A DNA stretch of 25,642 nt from a virus, in IMG/VR virus record IMGVR_UViG_3300044729_002459, positions 1 to 25,642 of that record. The stretch is one strand, 5' to 3'. Each line of letters opens with the position of its first letter. Position 1 is the first letter of the stretch. A program made the position numbers and the translations under genes. Under the pieces are notes generated by a model that made no database searches, was not told where the DNA came from, and saw nothing but the letters and a program-made list of their open reading frames with translations. Of this stretch, positions 16,118 through 23,263 are shown in pieces.

Positions 16118-18351
16118 TGGCGACCACGCGAGCGGTGGTCCGGGTCAAGCGGGTGCGCGCCGTGGTGCGTGGCTCGCTGGTGCAGGTCGGCGGCGGCGGC
16201 GGCGGGATTGACGGCATCATCATCGAAGAGGGCGGCGTCCAGGTTGCTGCCGATGTGACGACCCTCAACGTCACCGGCGATGTGACGGCGACCGATGATG
16301 GCGGCGGGGTGGTCACGCTCAATGTGACCGGCGGCGGCATTGCTGGCGTCATCCTTGAGGAAGGTGGCGTCCAGGTCGCCACCGATGTGACGACCATCAA
16401 CATCACTGGTGAGGCCACGGTCACCGACGATGGCGGCGGCGTGGTCACGGTGGACGTGACGGGAGCGGGCAACGGGTCCACCGGTCCGGTGCACACGGTG
16501 CCGCTGGCGTCTGCGTTCTCGACGACGGTGGGGACCGGGATCACGCTGACCGACACCACGGCCGCGCTGATCCTTCGCGCGACTGGCCACGGCGCCTCGT
16601 TCGATGTGCAGCTCGCTGTGCAGTCCGCGCCGTCGTCCCCGTGGGTGCGGTATTTCCGGTTCGAAATGAACCCGGTGCAGAAGCAGTACCTGTATGGGGG
16701 CTTTGCGATCCGCCGTTCGTCGTCGGGCGCGTTCGTGCTGTGGAGCCTGATCCACACCGGAACGGCGTTGGAGCTTCAATACAGCGAGTATTCCAGCCCG
16801 ACGGCGCGCGCGTCGTTCACGACTGGCATTGCGACTGACGCCACCGCCGTCTACTTCAAGATCGAGGACGACGGGACCAACTTTATCCTGTCTGCCTCGC
16901 CGGGCGGTGAGGCAGGAACCTACGTCGTCGTGCACTCGGTCAGCCGCACGGCGTACCTGGCGGACTACAACCAGATTGGCTTTGCCGCTGATGCCTTCAA
17001 TGGGTCCAGCCCCGACCGCGATTGCATCCTGGCGATCCAGCACTACGGGTCGGCGGCCCCGACGTATGCCGCCGGGTCGGCCAACGGCGTCGGCGGGACG
17101 ACCGACCACGCATCGCTGACCTCGCTGGGCTGGACGCAGAGCGGCCACACCGGCACGGCGTCGACCGTCGCCGCGTTTGACGGGGCGGGCGCCGCGGTGA
17201 CGCGCGCGGCCGGAACGACGGGCCTCGCGCTCCTCGACGACGCGACGCAGGCGGACGCGCGGACTACGCTCGGCCTCGTGCCGGGCACGGACGTGCAGGC
17301 CTACGACGCGGGGCTTGCGAGCCTGGCGGGCGTCGACACCGCGGCTGACCTGGTGCCTTACACCACGGCCGCGGCGACCTGGGCGGCGACTACCCTGACC
17401 AGCTACATCCGCGGCCTCCTCGACGACGTAGACGCCGCGACGGCGCGGGGGACGCTGAGCGCGATCTCCGGCTGGACGGTGACGGTCGACGTGCAGTCCG
17501 GGACCTCCGGCACCTACACGGCGCCGGCGGGGGCCGTGGTCGCGATCGTGGACCTCTGGGGCGGCTCCGGCGGCGGCGGCGGGGGCGCGCGTCAGGACGC
17601 GGCGACTACCTGCACCGGAGGCGCGTCCGGGCAGGCCGGAGAATGGCTCAGGTGGGTGGATAGTCCTGCCGCCATCAACGGGCTCTCGTGGTCCGGCGGC
17701 GCCGGCGGCAGTGGGGGCGCGGGGCGGACGGGAAGCACCGGAGCCGGTATCGCGGGCGGGGCGGGGTCGGACTCGACGTTCGCGGGGCGCGTGGCCGGTG
17801 GCGGATCTAGCGGCGGCGGCGGTTCGGCGACCGGCGCGTCTCTCGGCGGGGGATGCGGGACGACTGGCGCGCCCACTGCCACCGCTACTCGCACTGCATA
17901 CCGCACGGGCACCGCGCTTGTTGCCGGCAAGGCTGCAGCATTGGCGGTGCCTGGGGTCGGGTCTGCTGCCGCCACAACCGCGCAACGCGGCATTGACGCT
18001 ACGGGCGGCGGTGGCGCGTCTGGTGGTCATGGCGGGTCGATGTCGACCACGGCAGCTGGCGCCGGTGGTGACGGTGGCGCGCAGGGTTCGACGGCTGGTG
18101 GTACGGGGGGCGCAAACACCGGTGCGGCTGGCGGCAATGGCACCACGCCATCAAGTGCTTGGCTGCCAGGTTCGGCTGGCGGCGGCGGTGGTGCCAATCA
18201 GACGGGGGCGGGCGGCGCGGCGGGCACGCCAGGTCGCGGATGTAGTGGCGCTGGTGGAGGCGCGGGCCGCACTGGTAACGGGGCAAACGGGTCTGCCGGC
18301 GCGGACGGTGGATGCTGCATCCGCACGATTTGCATCACGGCGACGGCGTAG
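16117..18351 (+). CDS. Tail fibre with N-terminal repeats and glycine-rich tip
   Basis: The 744-residue protein shows clear fibre modules. Residues 33-118 are two copies of a 44-residue beta repeat ([20 protein letters not shown]). Residues about 125-312 form a probable lectin-like jelly roll. Then come the fibre motifs [34 protein letters not shown] and [19 protein letters not shown], found in many phage fibres. From about residue 468 a [18 protein letters not shown] strand leads into some 240 residues extremely rich in Gly (GGSGGGGGG and similar), likely packed polyglycine helices forming the receptor-binding tip. The protein ends with a Cys-containing segment, [14 protein letters not shown]. 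It is followed by a fibre-assembly-like gene. Confidence 0.85.
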   Translation: MATTRAVVRVKRVRAVVRGSLVQVGGGGGGIDGIIIEEGGVQVAADVTTLNVTGDVTATDDGGGVVTLNVTGGGIAGVILEEGGVQVATDVTTINITGEATVTDDGGGVVTVDVTGAGNGSTGPVHTVPLASAFSTTVGTGITLTDTTAALILRATGHGASFDVQLAVQSAPSSPWVRYFRFEMNPVQKQYLYGGFAIRRSSSGAFVLWSLIHTGTALELQYSEYSSPTARASFTTGIATDATAVYFKIEDDGTNFILSASPGGEAGTYVVVHSVSRTAYLADYNQIGFAADAFNGSSPDRDCILAIQHYGSAAPTYAAGSANGVGGTTDHASLTSLGWTQSGHTGTASTVAAFDGAGAAVTRAAGTTGLALLDDATQADARTTLGLVPGTDVQAYDAGLASLAGVDTAADLVPYTTAAATWAATTLTSYIRGLLDDVDAATARGTLSAISGWTVTVDVQSGTSGTYTAPAGAVVAIVDLWGGSGGGGGGARQDAATTCTGGASGQAGEWLRWVDSPAAINGLSWSGGAGGSGGAGRTGSTGAGIAGGAGSDSTFAGRVAGGGSSGGGGSATGASLGGGCGTTGAPTATATRTAYRTGTALVAGKAAALAVPGVGSAAATTAQRGIDATGGGGASGGHGGSMSTTAAGAGGDGGAQGSTAGGTGGANTGAAGGNGTTPSSAWLPGSAGGGGGANQTGAGGAAGTPGRGCSGAGGGAGRTGNGANGSAGADGGCCIRTICITATA
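16213..16470 (+). repeat. Two tandem 132-bp coding repeats in the fibre gene
   Basis: Unit 1 (16213-16344) and unit 2 (16345-16470) encode matching protein repeats, [17 protein letters not shown] and [17 protein letters not shown], each followed by a TDDGGGVVT strand. The period is 44 residues. The nucleotide copies are similar but not identical, so this is an established duplication maintained at protein level rather than a recent one. Confidence 0.8.
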
Positions 18352-18359
18352 GAGAGGCG

Positions 18360-18917
18360 ATGCGCGTGGCACTGGTGCGGGACGGGGTCGCGGTGGCCAT
18401 CATCGGTGGCGTGCGCGCGGATGGTGCGGGCGGCTGGTGTGTCGACGGCGGGACCTCGGATGGCCGCCCCTGGACACCGCCGTCTGAGTACGGGCCGGTG
18501 TCCGTCGTCGAAGCGGGTCCTGCTCAGCTGAGTTGGCTGTATGACGGGTCGACCTGGTCCTCTCCCGGGTTGTCTCACGATGCGGCGCTGGCGGAAGTGG
18601 GCGCGATTTCCGCAGCTCGGCTCGAGGCTGGGGCGGTTCATCGCAACGTGCGGTTTCCGCTCGACACTGACTCGCGGGTGGATTGGCTCGGGCTGCTCGT
18701 CATGGCGTCCGCCTTGCCGCTCCCCGTCCGGGTCGTTGGTCTCGATGGATCGGTGGAGCTGACGACAGTGGGCGAGATCCACGACGCGGCGCACGACCTG
18801 GCGCTGTACCGCCTGCTGGTGCAGGAGGGCTCGGCGAGGGCCCGCCTCGCCATCGCTGCGGCGTCGACCGATGTGGAGCGTGCTAGCATCGTGGCAGCGT
18901 ATCGGGAGGATTCATGA
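18360..18917 (+). CDS. Tail fibre assembly / DUF4376-like protein
   Basis: The 185-residue product starts at ATG 18360 with GGAGAGG at 18351-18357; a longer in-frame start at 18312 would overlap the fibre gene and lacks a good site. Residues 1-60 contain strands (RVALVRDGVAVAIIGGV). From about residue 75 the pattern, a helix with AEVGAISAARLEAGAV, then NVRFPLDTDSRVDWLGLLVMA, LDGSVELTTVGEI and a final pair of helices, resembles DUF4376, a domain found in fibre-assembly or fibre-associated proteins. It likely helps fold or trim the fibre encoded just upstream. Its TGA overlaps the next start as ATGA. Confidence 0.6.
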   Translation: MRVALVRDGVAVAIIGGVRADGAGGWCVDGGTSDGRPWTPPSEYGPVSVVEAGPAQLSWLYDGSTWSSPGLSHDAALAEVGAISAARLEAGAVHRNVRFPLDTDSRVDWLGLLVMASALPLPVRVVGLDGSVELTTVGEIHDAAHDLALYRLLVQEGSARARLAIAAASTDVERASIVAAYREDS

Positions 18918-19318
18918 CCTCGCTCGTCGTGACGATGCTGGGCCTGGTGGCGGCACACCTCGGGCGCGCGCGGTCTGATGTGGCCGACCTCGGGGTGCCG
19001 GCCGCGCTGGCGGTCGGGCTGGCGCATCCTCCCGCGCGAGATGTGGCGCTCGGCGTGGCGATGGTCATCGCGGCGCTGGCTGGCGGGCGCGCGCTGTACC
19101 AGATGCAGGCGGCGCGACGGCTGATGGACGCTGACCCGGAGGCGGCACCCACTCAGCATGGCAACATCATCATCCGCCGGCATCGCCGGCAATGGGCGGT
19201 GGACCTCAACGAGCAGCTGCGGCGGGTAGACTCCATCCGCGTGACCGTGATGGACTCCGCTGCAACGGCGCCGCCGATGCCGCGCCCGGGGAGGCACGAT
19301 GGCACCATCGCAGGCTGA
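18914..19318 (+). CDS. Small membrane protein, holin candidate
   Basis: The 134-residue protein has hydrophobic stretches at about residues 2-16 (SLVVTMLGLVAAHLG), 28-37 (VPAALAVGLA) and 43-62 (VALGVAMVIAALAGG), then a charged tail (IIIRRHRRQWAVDLNEQLRRVD). Two or three membrane passes and a position just before a hydrolase candidate fit a holin. The TM segments are short and Ala/Gly-rich, so topology is uncertain. It starts at ATG 18914 by ATGA overlap, with GGGAGG at 18904-18909. It overlaps the next gene by 20 nt. Confidence 0.45.
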   Translation: MTSLVVTMLGLVAAHLGRARSDVADLGVPAALAVGLAHPPARDVALGVAMVIAALAGGRALYQMQAARRLMDADPEAAPTQHGNIIIRRHRRQWAVDLNEQLRRVDSIRVTVMDSAATAPPMPRPGRHDGTIAG

Positions 19319-19562
19319 TGTGCTGGCAATTCTGCGGGAGCTGGTCCTCGAGCTGCAGCAGCAGCGGCAGGCGATTCAGGAGCTTGAGCAGGCGACCTGG
19401 ATTCGGTACGCTCAGGAGATCGGCCGCTCCACCATCCCGGGCGGGATGCGGGTAGACGTGCTGCTGGTGCTCGGGGCGGCCGGCGCCACGGGTATCCTCG
19501 GGGTCCAGGGCGACACCATCGCCCGCATCGCGGCGTCCCTCGCTGGGCCGGTGGCGCCCTGA
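19299..19562 (+). CDS. Small coiled-coil membrane protein, lysis-cassette candidate
   Basis: The 87-residue protein has an N-terminal coiled coil (ILRELVLELQQQRQAIQELE) and one hydrophobic segment near residues 51-68 (RVDVLLVLGAAGATGILG). It begins inside the previous gene; GGGGAGG at about 19288-19294 precedes ATG 19299. It ends in TGATG overlap with the hydrolase candidate. One membrane pass with a coil is seen in holin partners, anti-holins and other lysis accessory proteins. Which of these it is cannot be told from sequence. Confidence 0.5.
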   Translation: MAPSQADVLAILRELVLELQQQRQAIQELEQATWIRYAQEIGRSTIPGGMRVDVLLVLGAAGATGILGVQGDTIARIAASLAGPVAP

Positions 19563-20038
19563 TGCTCAGGCGGGCGGTGGAGCAGGCTGTGCGGCTGCAT
19601 GCGACCCCGGAGCCGCAGATGGACCAGTGTTGCGTGTTCGCCCGGCTGGTGCTGCGCCAACTGTACGGCGCCGCGGCGGTCGACCGCGCGCCGGTGGCGG
19701 ACTGGCACTTGTGGGACGTGGCGCGCCCGTGGTCTCCGGTGGAGGCGGCGCAGCTGGCGGGCATCGCGGTGTCGGTGTCGCTGCCTCCGGCAGTCGCCAC
19801 ACCGAAGCCCGGCATGCTGCACCAGTGCCAGGGGTGGCGGGGGACGCCGGGGGCAGCCGGTGTCACCGGGCACACCTGGCTGTGGTGGGCGGTGTCCGAG
19901 ACGGCGGGACTGCAGATTGACTCCGCCGCGCCTCCATTTCGCGCTGCACCCGCCATCCAGCTTCGGCCGCGGATGTGGGCGGATGTGGTGGCGCCCTACC
20001 GGTTCGGGGTGGCAGTCGCGGTGCTAAAGCAGGTTTGA
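19562..20038 (+). CDS. Putative Cys/His cell-wall hydrolase (endolysin candidate)
   Basis: The 158-residue protein has features of a papain-like (NlpC/P60 or CHAP-type) peptidase: Cys23-Cys24 at the start of a helix (DQCCVFARLVLRQLYG), His104 in a strand (GVTGHTWLWW) and Asp120 in LQIDSA, giving a plausible Cys-His-Asp triad in the right order. It lies immediately downstream of two small membrane proteins, as endolysins do, and starts at ATG 19562 by TGATG overlap. There is no separate wall-binding domain and no signal peptide. It could instead be a fold-related non-catalytic protein; family identity is inferred. Confidence 0.5.
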   Translation: MLRRAVEQAVRLHATPEPQMDQCCVFARLVLRQLYGAAAVDRAPVADWHLWDVARPWSPVEAAQLAGIAVSVSLPPAVATPKPGMLHQCQGWRGTPGAAGVTGHTWLWWAVSETAGLQIDSAAPPFRAAPAIQLRPRMWADVVAPYRFGVAVAVLKQV

Positions 20039-20076
20039 CCTGCTACCTCGGCGGACGCTAAAAAAAGTTATCGGAA

Positions 20077-20097
20077 ACCCTTGTCGGCCACGGGTTC
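20077..20097. promoter_or_regulatory. Imperfect inverted repeat over the -35 box, possible operator
   Basis: AACCCTTG and CACGGGTT pair at seven of eight positions around a 5-nt centre (TCGGC). The repeat covers the -35 box at 20081-20086, so a dimeric DNA-binding protein here would block transcription. The ribbon-helix-helix protein encoded second in the unit is an obvious candidate for autorepression, but binding is inference. Confidence 0.4.
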
Positions 20098-20109
20098 GCG
20101 TCATACAGT
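20081..20109 (+). promoter_or_regulatory. Promoter for the acidic protein / RHH unit
   Basis: TTGTCG (20081-20086), a 17-nt spacer and TACAGT (20104-20109) each match four of six consensus bases with ideal spacing. It lies in the 114-nt gap between the lysis genes and the acidic protein. An A-rich stretch just upstream (seven A at 20060-20066) could help as an UP-like element. It supports independent expression of the two genes that follow. Confidence 0.6.
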
Positions 20110-20113
20110 ATCT

Positions 20114-20143
20114 CCATCGGACGGCAACGAACGCCGCCGACGG
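20114..20143 (+). promoter_or_regulatory. Leader hairpin touching the ribosome binding site
   Basis: CCATCGGACGGC (20114-20125) and GCCGCCGACGG (20133-20143) can pair around the loop AACGAAC with one mismatch and one bulge. The right arm includes the first two bases of the GGAG ribosome binding site (20142-20145) of the gene starting at 20153. Folding could lower translation or stabilise the 5' end of the mRNA. A transcript starting near 20116 would remove part of the left arm, which weakens the case. Confidence 0.3.
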
Positions 20144-20152
20144 AGCGACACC

Positions 20153-20596
20153 ATGACCCCGACCACTGCGACCGCGTACTACACTATGATCCTCGGCGAC
20201 CGGACGGAGCTCGACGTGGCGACCGACGCCCGCGCGGCCGGCGCCTCGATCCACGACTACCTCGTCGACGCGCACGACGCCGCGGTGTCCGTCGGCATGG
20301 TCGCCACCGATGAGTGCGACGCGTGGCTCGACGCAATCGAGACCCGCGTGATGGCGGCCTGGGACGGGTCGTCGGTGGTCGAGGTCGAGATCGAGGTAGC
20401 TGGCGCGACGTACGGGGCCCGCGTCGACCGCGGCGCGGCCACGACTCTCCGCCCCGTGGTCCGCGTCTCGATCAGCCGCAATGGTGTGTACGCGGGGTCG
20501 GGCTGGTGGGATGACGCGATCGTCGACTGCCCCGCCGACCTTGGCGACGACGCGTTCAATGCGATTGACATTGCGATCCGCGCGGCGCTCGCGTGA
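20153..20596 (+). CDS. Small very acidic protein, unknown (moron / counter-defence candidate)
   Basis: I do not recognise this 147-residue protein. It has about 24 Asp/Glu against nine Arg and no Lys, a net charge near -15. Residues about 15-65 look helical (SIHDYLVDAHDAAVSVGMVA), 70-110 beta (SVVEVEIEVAGATYGARV, VVRVSISRNGVYA), and the end is an acidic helix (DDAFNAIDIAIRAAL). ATG 20153 has GGAG at 20142-20145, spaced 7 nt; a TTG further upstream lies inside the promoter and is rejected. Own promoter, strong acidity and coupling (GTGA) to a small DNA-binding protein recall anti-CRISPR or anti-restriction units, but no sequence family supports that. Confidence 0.6.
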   Translation: MTPTTATAYYTMILGDRTELDVATDARAAGASIHDYLVDAHDAAVSVGMVATDECDAWLDAIETRVMAAWDGSSVVEVEIEVAGATYGARVDRGAATTLRPVVRVSISRNGVYAGSGWWDDAIVDCPADLGDDAFNAIDIAIRAALA

Positions 20597-20799
20597 CGCG
20601 GCGACCTGGCCGCCCGTCGTTCGCCGACCGTACCGCGGTCCGCTCGGAGATCGTCGCCGTCCGGCTGACGCCGGCCGAGCGCGACGAGCTCGAGCGCCGA
20701 GCAGAACTGCAGCTCACGTCCGGCGGCGAGCTGCTACGACGAGCCGCGCTGCAGCCGCCCAGCGACCCAGGCAAGGCGGACGGCGAGCCCGACGTCTGA
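20593..20799 (+). CDS. Ribbon-helix-helix (CopG/Arc-like) DNA-binding protein
   Basis: The 68-residue protein has a basic N-terminus, then the RHH pattern: strand EIVAVRLT, helix PAERDELERRAELQ, a turn, and helix GGELLRRAAL, followed by a polar tail. Such proteins dimerise and bind short inverted repeats through the strand. It starts at GTG 20593 overlapping the previous stop and is probably co-expressed with the acidic protein. Autoregulation of that promoter is the simplest role. The last 66 nt overlap tail-to-tail with the minus-strand gene at 20734-21342. Confidence 0.7.
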   Translation: MTRRPGRPSFADRTAVRSEIVAVRLTPAERDELERRAELQLTSGGELLRRAALQPPSDPGKADGEPDV

Positions 20800-21342
20800 T
20801 GCCAGCGGCGGTTGGGCGTGGTCCACGATGGCCATCGCCACGGCCGCCAGTGCCCGCCCCTCGGACGTGCGCCCGGCTTCTATGTCGAGCAGCTCCACCG
20901 CCAGCAAGCGGCATCCTGCCCGCCATGCGTAGGCCGCGGCGTCCAGCAGCTCCTCGCGCAGGTCCAGCTCCGGGTCTCGCCCGTCGTCGTACTGCAGGGG
21001 CTGGCCGTAGCGCGCGAGGCCCACGGCGCGGCGCTCGACACACACAGCGTGCAGCGGGTGGCCGGAGCCGATGTGCTCAATCAGCTCCTGCCACACGTCC
21101 CCGTGCCCGCCGCTTGGCTCCGGCTGGGTAGGGCGCAGCCGGCCGACCTCCTGCTCAAGCACCCGGACCCGTTCCACCGCTTCGTCGCGCTCGAGGCGCA
21201 GAGCGTCGACCAGCGCGCGGATGGCGGTCTGCGCCTCCGCCGCCAGCCGCAGCTGCTCGACACGGTCCCGCACCTCGGACCACGTCGCATCCGCGCTCAG
21301 GCCGGCGGCGGTGGCCAGCGTCCACACGTCACGCGCGTTCAT
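20734..21342 (-). CDS. MazG-like / nucleotide pyrophosphohydrolase-like protein with coiled coil
   Basis: The 202-residue product starts at ATG 21342; GGGAG on the minus strand at 21348-21352 is 5 nt away. Residues 30-75 form a coiled coil (LVDALRLERDEAVERVRVLE). Residues about 105-165 contain VERRAVGLARYGQPLQ, DGRDPELDLREELLDAAAY and a further helix, the pattern of short phage MazG-like proteins in which the EELLD helix carries metal-binding acids. MazG-type enzymes hydrolyse nucleoside triphosphates or ppGpp-like molecules; substrate here is unknown. It is the last gene of the leftward operon and overlaps the RHH gene from the other strand. Confidence 0.6.
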   Translation of the reverse strand: MNARDVWTLATAAGLSADATWSEVRDRVEQLRLAAEAQTAIRALVDALRLERDEAVERVRVLEQEVGRLRPTQPEPSGGHGDVWQELIEHIGSGHPLHAVCVERRAVGLARYGQPLQYDDGRDPELDLREELLDAAAYAWRAGCRLLAVELLDIEAGRTSEGRALAAVAMAIVDHAQPPLASDVGLAVRLAWVAGRLQRGSS

Positions 21343-21574
21343 CGTGTCTCCCATCCCAGCCGCACCCGCCATCGGACCGGCGGCGCGTGCAGGTGGCCGC
21401 GCCGTCGATGTATTCGACGACGCGCCCGTGGCACCGCTCGCACGGCTCGGGGCGGGTGCGCCGCCCGTGGGCCGCCAGGATGACCAGCCGAGCCGCCTCG
21501 TGGGCGCCGAGATGGTCACCCACCGGCGCCGGGTCTCGCCACTCGTCACCATCCGTCCAGCCTCCGGGGCGCAT
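21329..21574 (-). CDS. Small zinc-ribbon protein
   Basis: This 81-residue protein contains CERCHGRVVEYIDGAATC and a later GGCGWDG, giving the cysteine order CxxC...C...C of a zinc ribbon. The N-terminal half is polar with a helix (GAHEAARLVILAAHG). I chose ATG 21574, but in-frame GTG 21589 and a TTG at 21598 overlapping the upstream stop are possible starts. It overlaps the following gene by 14 nt, so they are probably coupled. Role is unknown; zinc ribbons bind nucleic acid or proteins. Confidence 0.6.
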   Translation of the reverse strand: MRPGGWTDGDEWRDPAPVGDHLGAHEAARLVILAAHGRRTRPEPCERCHGRVVEYIDGAATCTRRRSDGGCGWDGRHDERA

Positions 21575-21594
21575 GCCGCACGCCGCCACCCAGG

Positions 21595-22572
21595 TCAAGG
21601 GCGGCCGCCGAGCGCGACGAGGTACGCGCGCAGCTGCGCGGTGCTCATCGTCGGCAAGGCTTCCAGCGTCAGCCGCAGCGTCTCCTGCGCCTCCGTGTGC
21701 TCGGGAACCTCCACCTGGATGCCCGCCGTCTGCAGCGCTGCCCGCACCTGGTCCGGGTCCCTTTCGATCTGCAGGACGTGGCTCCGGGTCAGCAGGTCTG
21801 CCGCGGAGCCCCGGGCCGGGGGGATGGGGGGCGGCTCCCGTTCGGCTTCGGCGACGGCAAGCTCGGGCATCCACCCGGCGCGCGCGAACCGGCGCACGAT
21901 CTCGCGCAACACCCGCACGTCCGAGACGCAGTGGTCCACGATGGACTGCCGGTCCCCGTTGGCCCACAACGCCGACACGTCCTTTCCATTCACGGTGTCG
22001 GCCACTTCGATGCCGAGAAACCGCGCAACCTCCACCTGCCGACCGATGGCGCGCGAGTCCCACCGCAGCCAGGGCCCGCGCGCGTCGATGTGCAGCGGGT
22101 CGCCCCACGGGCGCGGGATGACCATCCGGCGGGCGAGGTTCCACAATCCGTGGCGCAGCGCCCGCTTGCCCAGGAACTGCCAGCCGAACTGGCCGTTCCA
22201 GCTGACGATCGGCAGCGTCCACCGGTCAACGTTCTCGGTGGCCTTGCTCGGACCCGCGCAAAGCACGCGCTCAACCAGCTCGAGGAGCTTGCGTTCGCCC
22301 TCTTCGTCGCCGGTCACGTTGCTGAGCACCCGCGGATCGCGGTCGCCGATGGCCATGCCGACGCACAACACGATGCCACCGAGTAGCGGCTCAAGGCTGG
22401 ACTGCTCCCGCAGCTCCGCCTCCTGCGTCTCGACCTTGTCCGCCACCCAGGCGGCGCGCTTGTCCGCGTCCTTGATGTTGCGCGGCGGGACCAGGTCTTC
22501 GACCTCGCGCAGCATCCACGGGTAGGGCGGCTGCTGCAGCGTCTCAATGTCGAGGTAAATTGGCGTTCTCAT
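21595..22572 (-). CDS. DnaQ-fold 3'-5' exonuclease-like protein
   Basis: The 325-residue protein starts at ATG 22572 with a perfect AGGAGG on the minus strand at 22577-22582. Exo I is YLDIET (Asp8, Glu10). An Exo II-like WNGQFGWQFLGKRAL at 125-139 fits the PolB-exonuclease-type pattern except that the acidic residue after Phe is Gly130. HIDARGP and GKDVSALWANGD follow, and HCVSDV (His214, Asp218) fits Exo III. The C-terminal 90 residues are a Pro-rich linker and a small helical domain. With an SSB next upstream, a recombination or replication role is likely. The missing acid may mean reduced activity or a shifted active site. Confidence 0.7.
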   Translation of the reverse strand: MRTPIYLDIETLQQPPYPWMLREVEDLVPPRNIKDADKRAAWVADKVETQEAELREQSSLEPLLGGIVLCVGMAIGDRDPRVLSNVTGDEEGERKLLELVERVLCAGPSKATENVDRWTLPIVSWNGQFGWQFLGKRALRHGLWNLARRMVIPRPWGDPLHIDARGPWLRWDSRAIGRQVEVARFLGIEVADTVNGKDVSALWANGDRQSIVDHCVSDVRVLREIVRRFARAGWMPELAVAEAEREPPPIPPARGSAADLLTRSHVLQIERDPDQVRAALQTAGIQVEVPEHTEAQETLRLTLEALPTMSTAQLRAYLVALGGRP

Positions 22573-22632
22573 CGGACCTCCTGACGCCTCAACCCGGCCG
22601 CCATGACGCGAGCCGGGAGAGGAACCGCCCGC

Positions 22633-22673
22633 CGCTGGTGCCCGTCCCCGGAACGACAGCGGAGGCACCAGCG
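22633..22673. other. Perfect 10-bp inverted repeat between SSB and exonuclease genes
   Basis: CGCTGGTGCC (22633-22642) and GGCACCAGCG (22664-22673) flank a 21-nt spacer in the 109-nt gap between two minus-strand genes. There is no T run after it in either direction, so it is not a standard intrinsic terminator. It could be an mRNA stability or processing hairpin protecting the SSB message, or a protein-binding site. The rest of the gap holds only the AGGAGG of the next gene. Confidence 0.5.
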
Positions 22674-22681
22674 GGGGCGGG

Positions 22682-23263
22682 TCAGAACGGGACTTCTTCG
22701 TCAAGCTCCGCGGCCGGCTCGGGCGCCGCGGCGGGCTTCGGCTTCGGCGCCGACTTCGCTGCCGGCTTGGCGGGCGGCGGGGCCTCGGGCGTGCTGATGC
22801 GGGGCGCAACAACCTTAAGCGGCTGCACGTCGCGCTCGTCAAGGGGGTTGAACTGCTCGGCGCGTTCCGTCGCGCCGACCTGGTCGGCGGTCAAGCGGTC
22901 GCCGCGGTCGACTTCGTAGCGGGTCTTCAGGCCGACGCCCGCGCGCGACACGGTGTAGACGCGGTCCTCGCCGTTCTTCTCGACCTTCTGCGCGAGCTTG
23001 GCGAACGTGCCGGAGCCAAGCCGAAGGATGCGGCACCGGTGCTGGTCCGTGTCCCACACGCAGCACACGACCTTTTCGTTGCGGTCGGCACCATCGGTGC
23101 CCGGCGGGACCTTTGCGCCGTCGCGCCAGTAGGTCACCTCCAACCCGGGCTCCGGCATGTTCAACGTGGTGAAATTGATGCTGTCGCCGTCCTCGAGCTT
23201 GACGTACTTTCCGTCATTGCCGCTAGCCCTCACCGCGCGGCCGTAGTCTCCAAAACGTCCCAT
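22682..23263 (-). CDS. Single-stranded DNA-binding protein, phage type
   Basis: The 193-residue protein has an N-terminal region consistent with an OB-fold (KYVKLEDGDSINFTTLN, VVCCVWDTDQHRCRILRLG, DRVYTVSRAGVGLKTRYEV), a Pro/Ala/Lys-rich linker at about 158-185, and the acidic tip LDEEVPF. Bacterial SSB ends in DDDIPF, a tip that recruits repair and replication proteins, so this end is strong evidence for an SSB. It would coat single-stranded phage DNA during replication or recombination. ATG 23263 has GGAG on the minus strand 6 nt upstream (23270-23273). The exonuclease-like gene follows in the same direction. Confidence 0.8.
   Translation of the reverse strand: MGRFGDYGRAVRASGNDGKYVKLEDGDSINFTTLNMPEPGLEVTYWRDGAKVPPGTDGADRNEKVVCCVWDTDQHRCRILRLGSGTFAKLAQKVEKNGEDRVYTVSRAGVGLKTRYEVDRGDRLTADQVGATERAEQFNPLDERDVQPLKVVAPRISTPEAPPPAKPAAKSAPKPKPAAAPEPAAELDEEVPF

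Noticed and set aside
16063-18030. 655-codon minus-strand frame opposite the fibre gene
   Set aside because: Arg/Gly-rich antisense of the Gly-codon repeats; no domain.
17560-18330. Repetitive G-rich DNA suggesting a CRISPR array or satellite
   Set aside because: It is the coding sequence of a glycine-rich fibre tip; no regular repeat-spacer pattern.
20060-20097. Possible leftward terminator (hairpin then T run on the minus strand)
   Set aside because: The T run is about 9 nt from the hairpin, too far for an intrinsic terminator, and the hairpin is better explained as an operator.
21071-22525. 484-codon plus-strand frame opposite the exonuclease region
   Set aside because: Ser/Arg-rich shadow; the minus-strand genes have Shine-Dalgarno sites and motifs.
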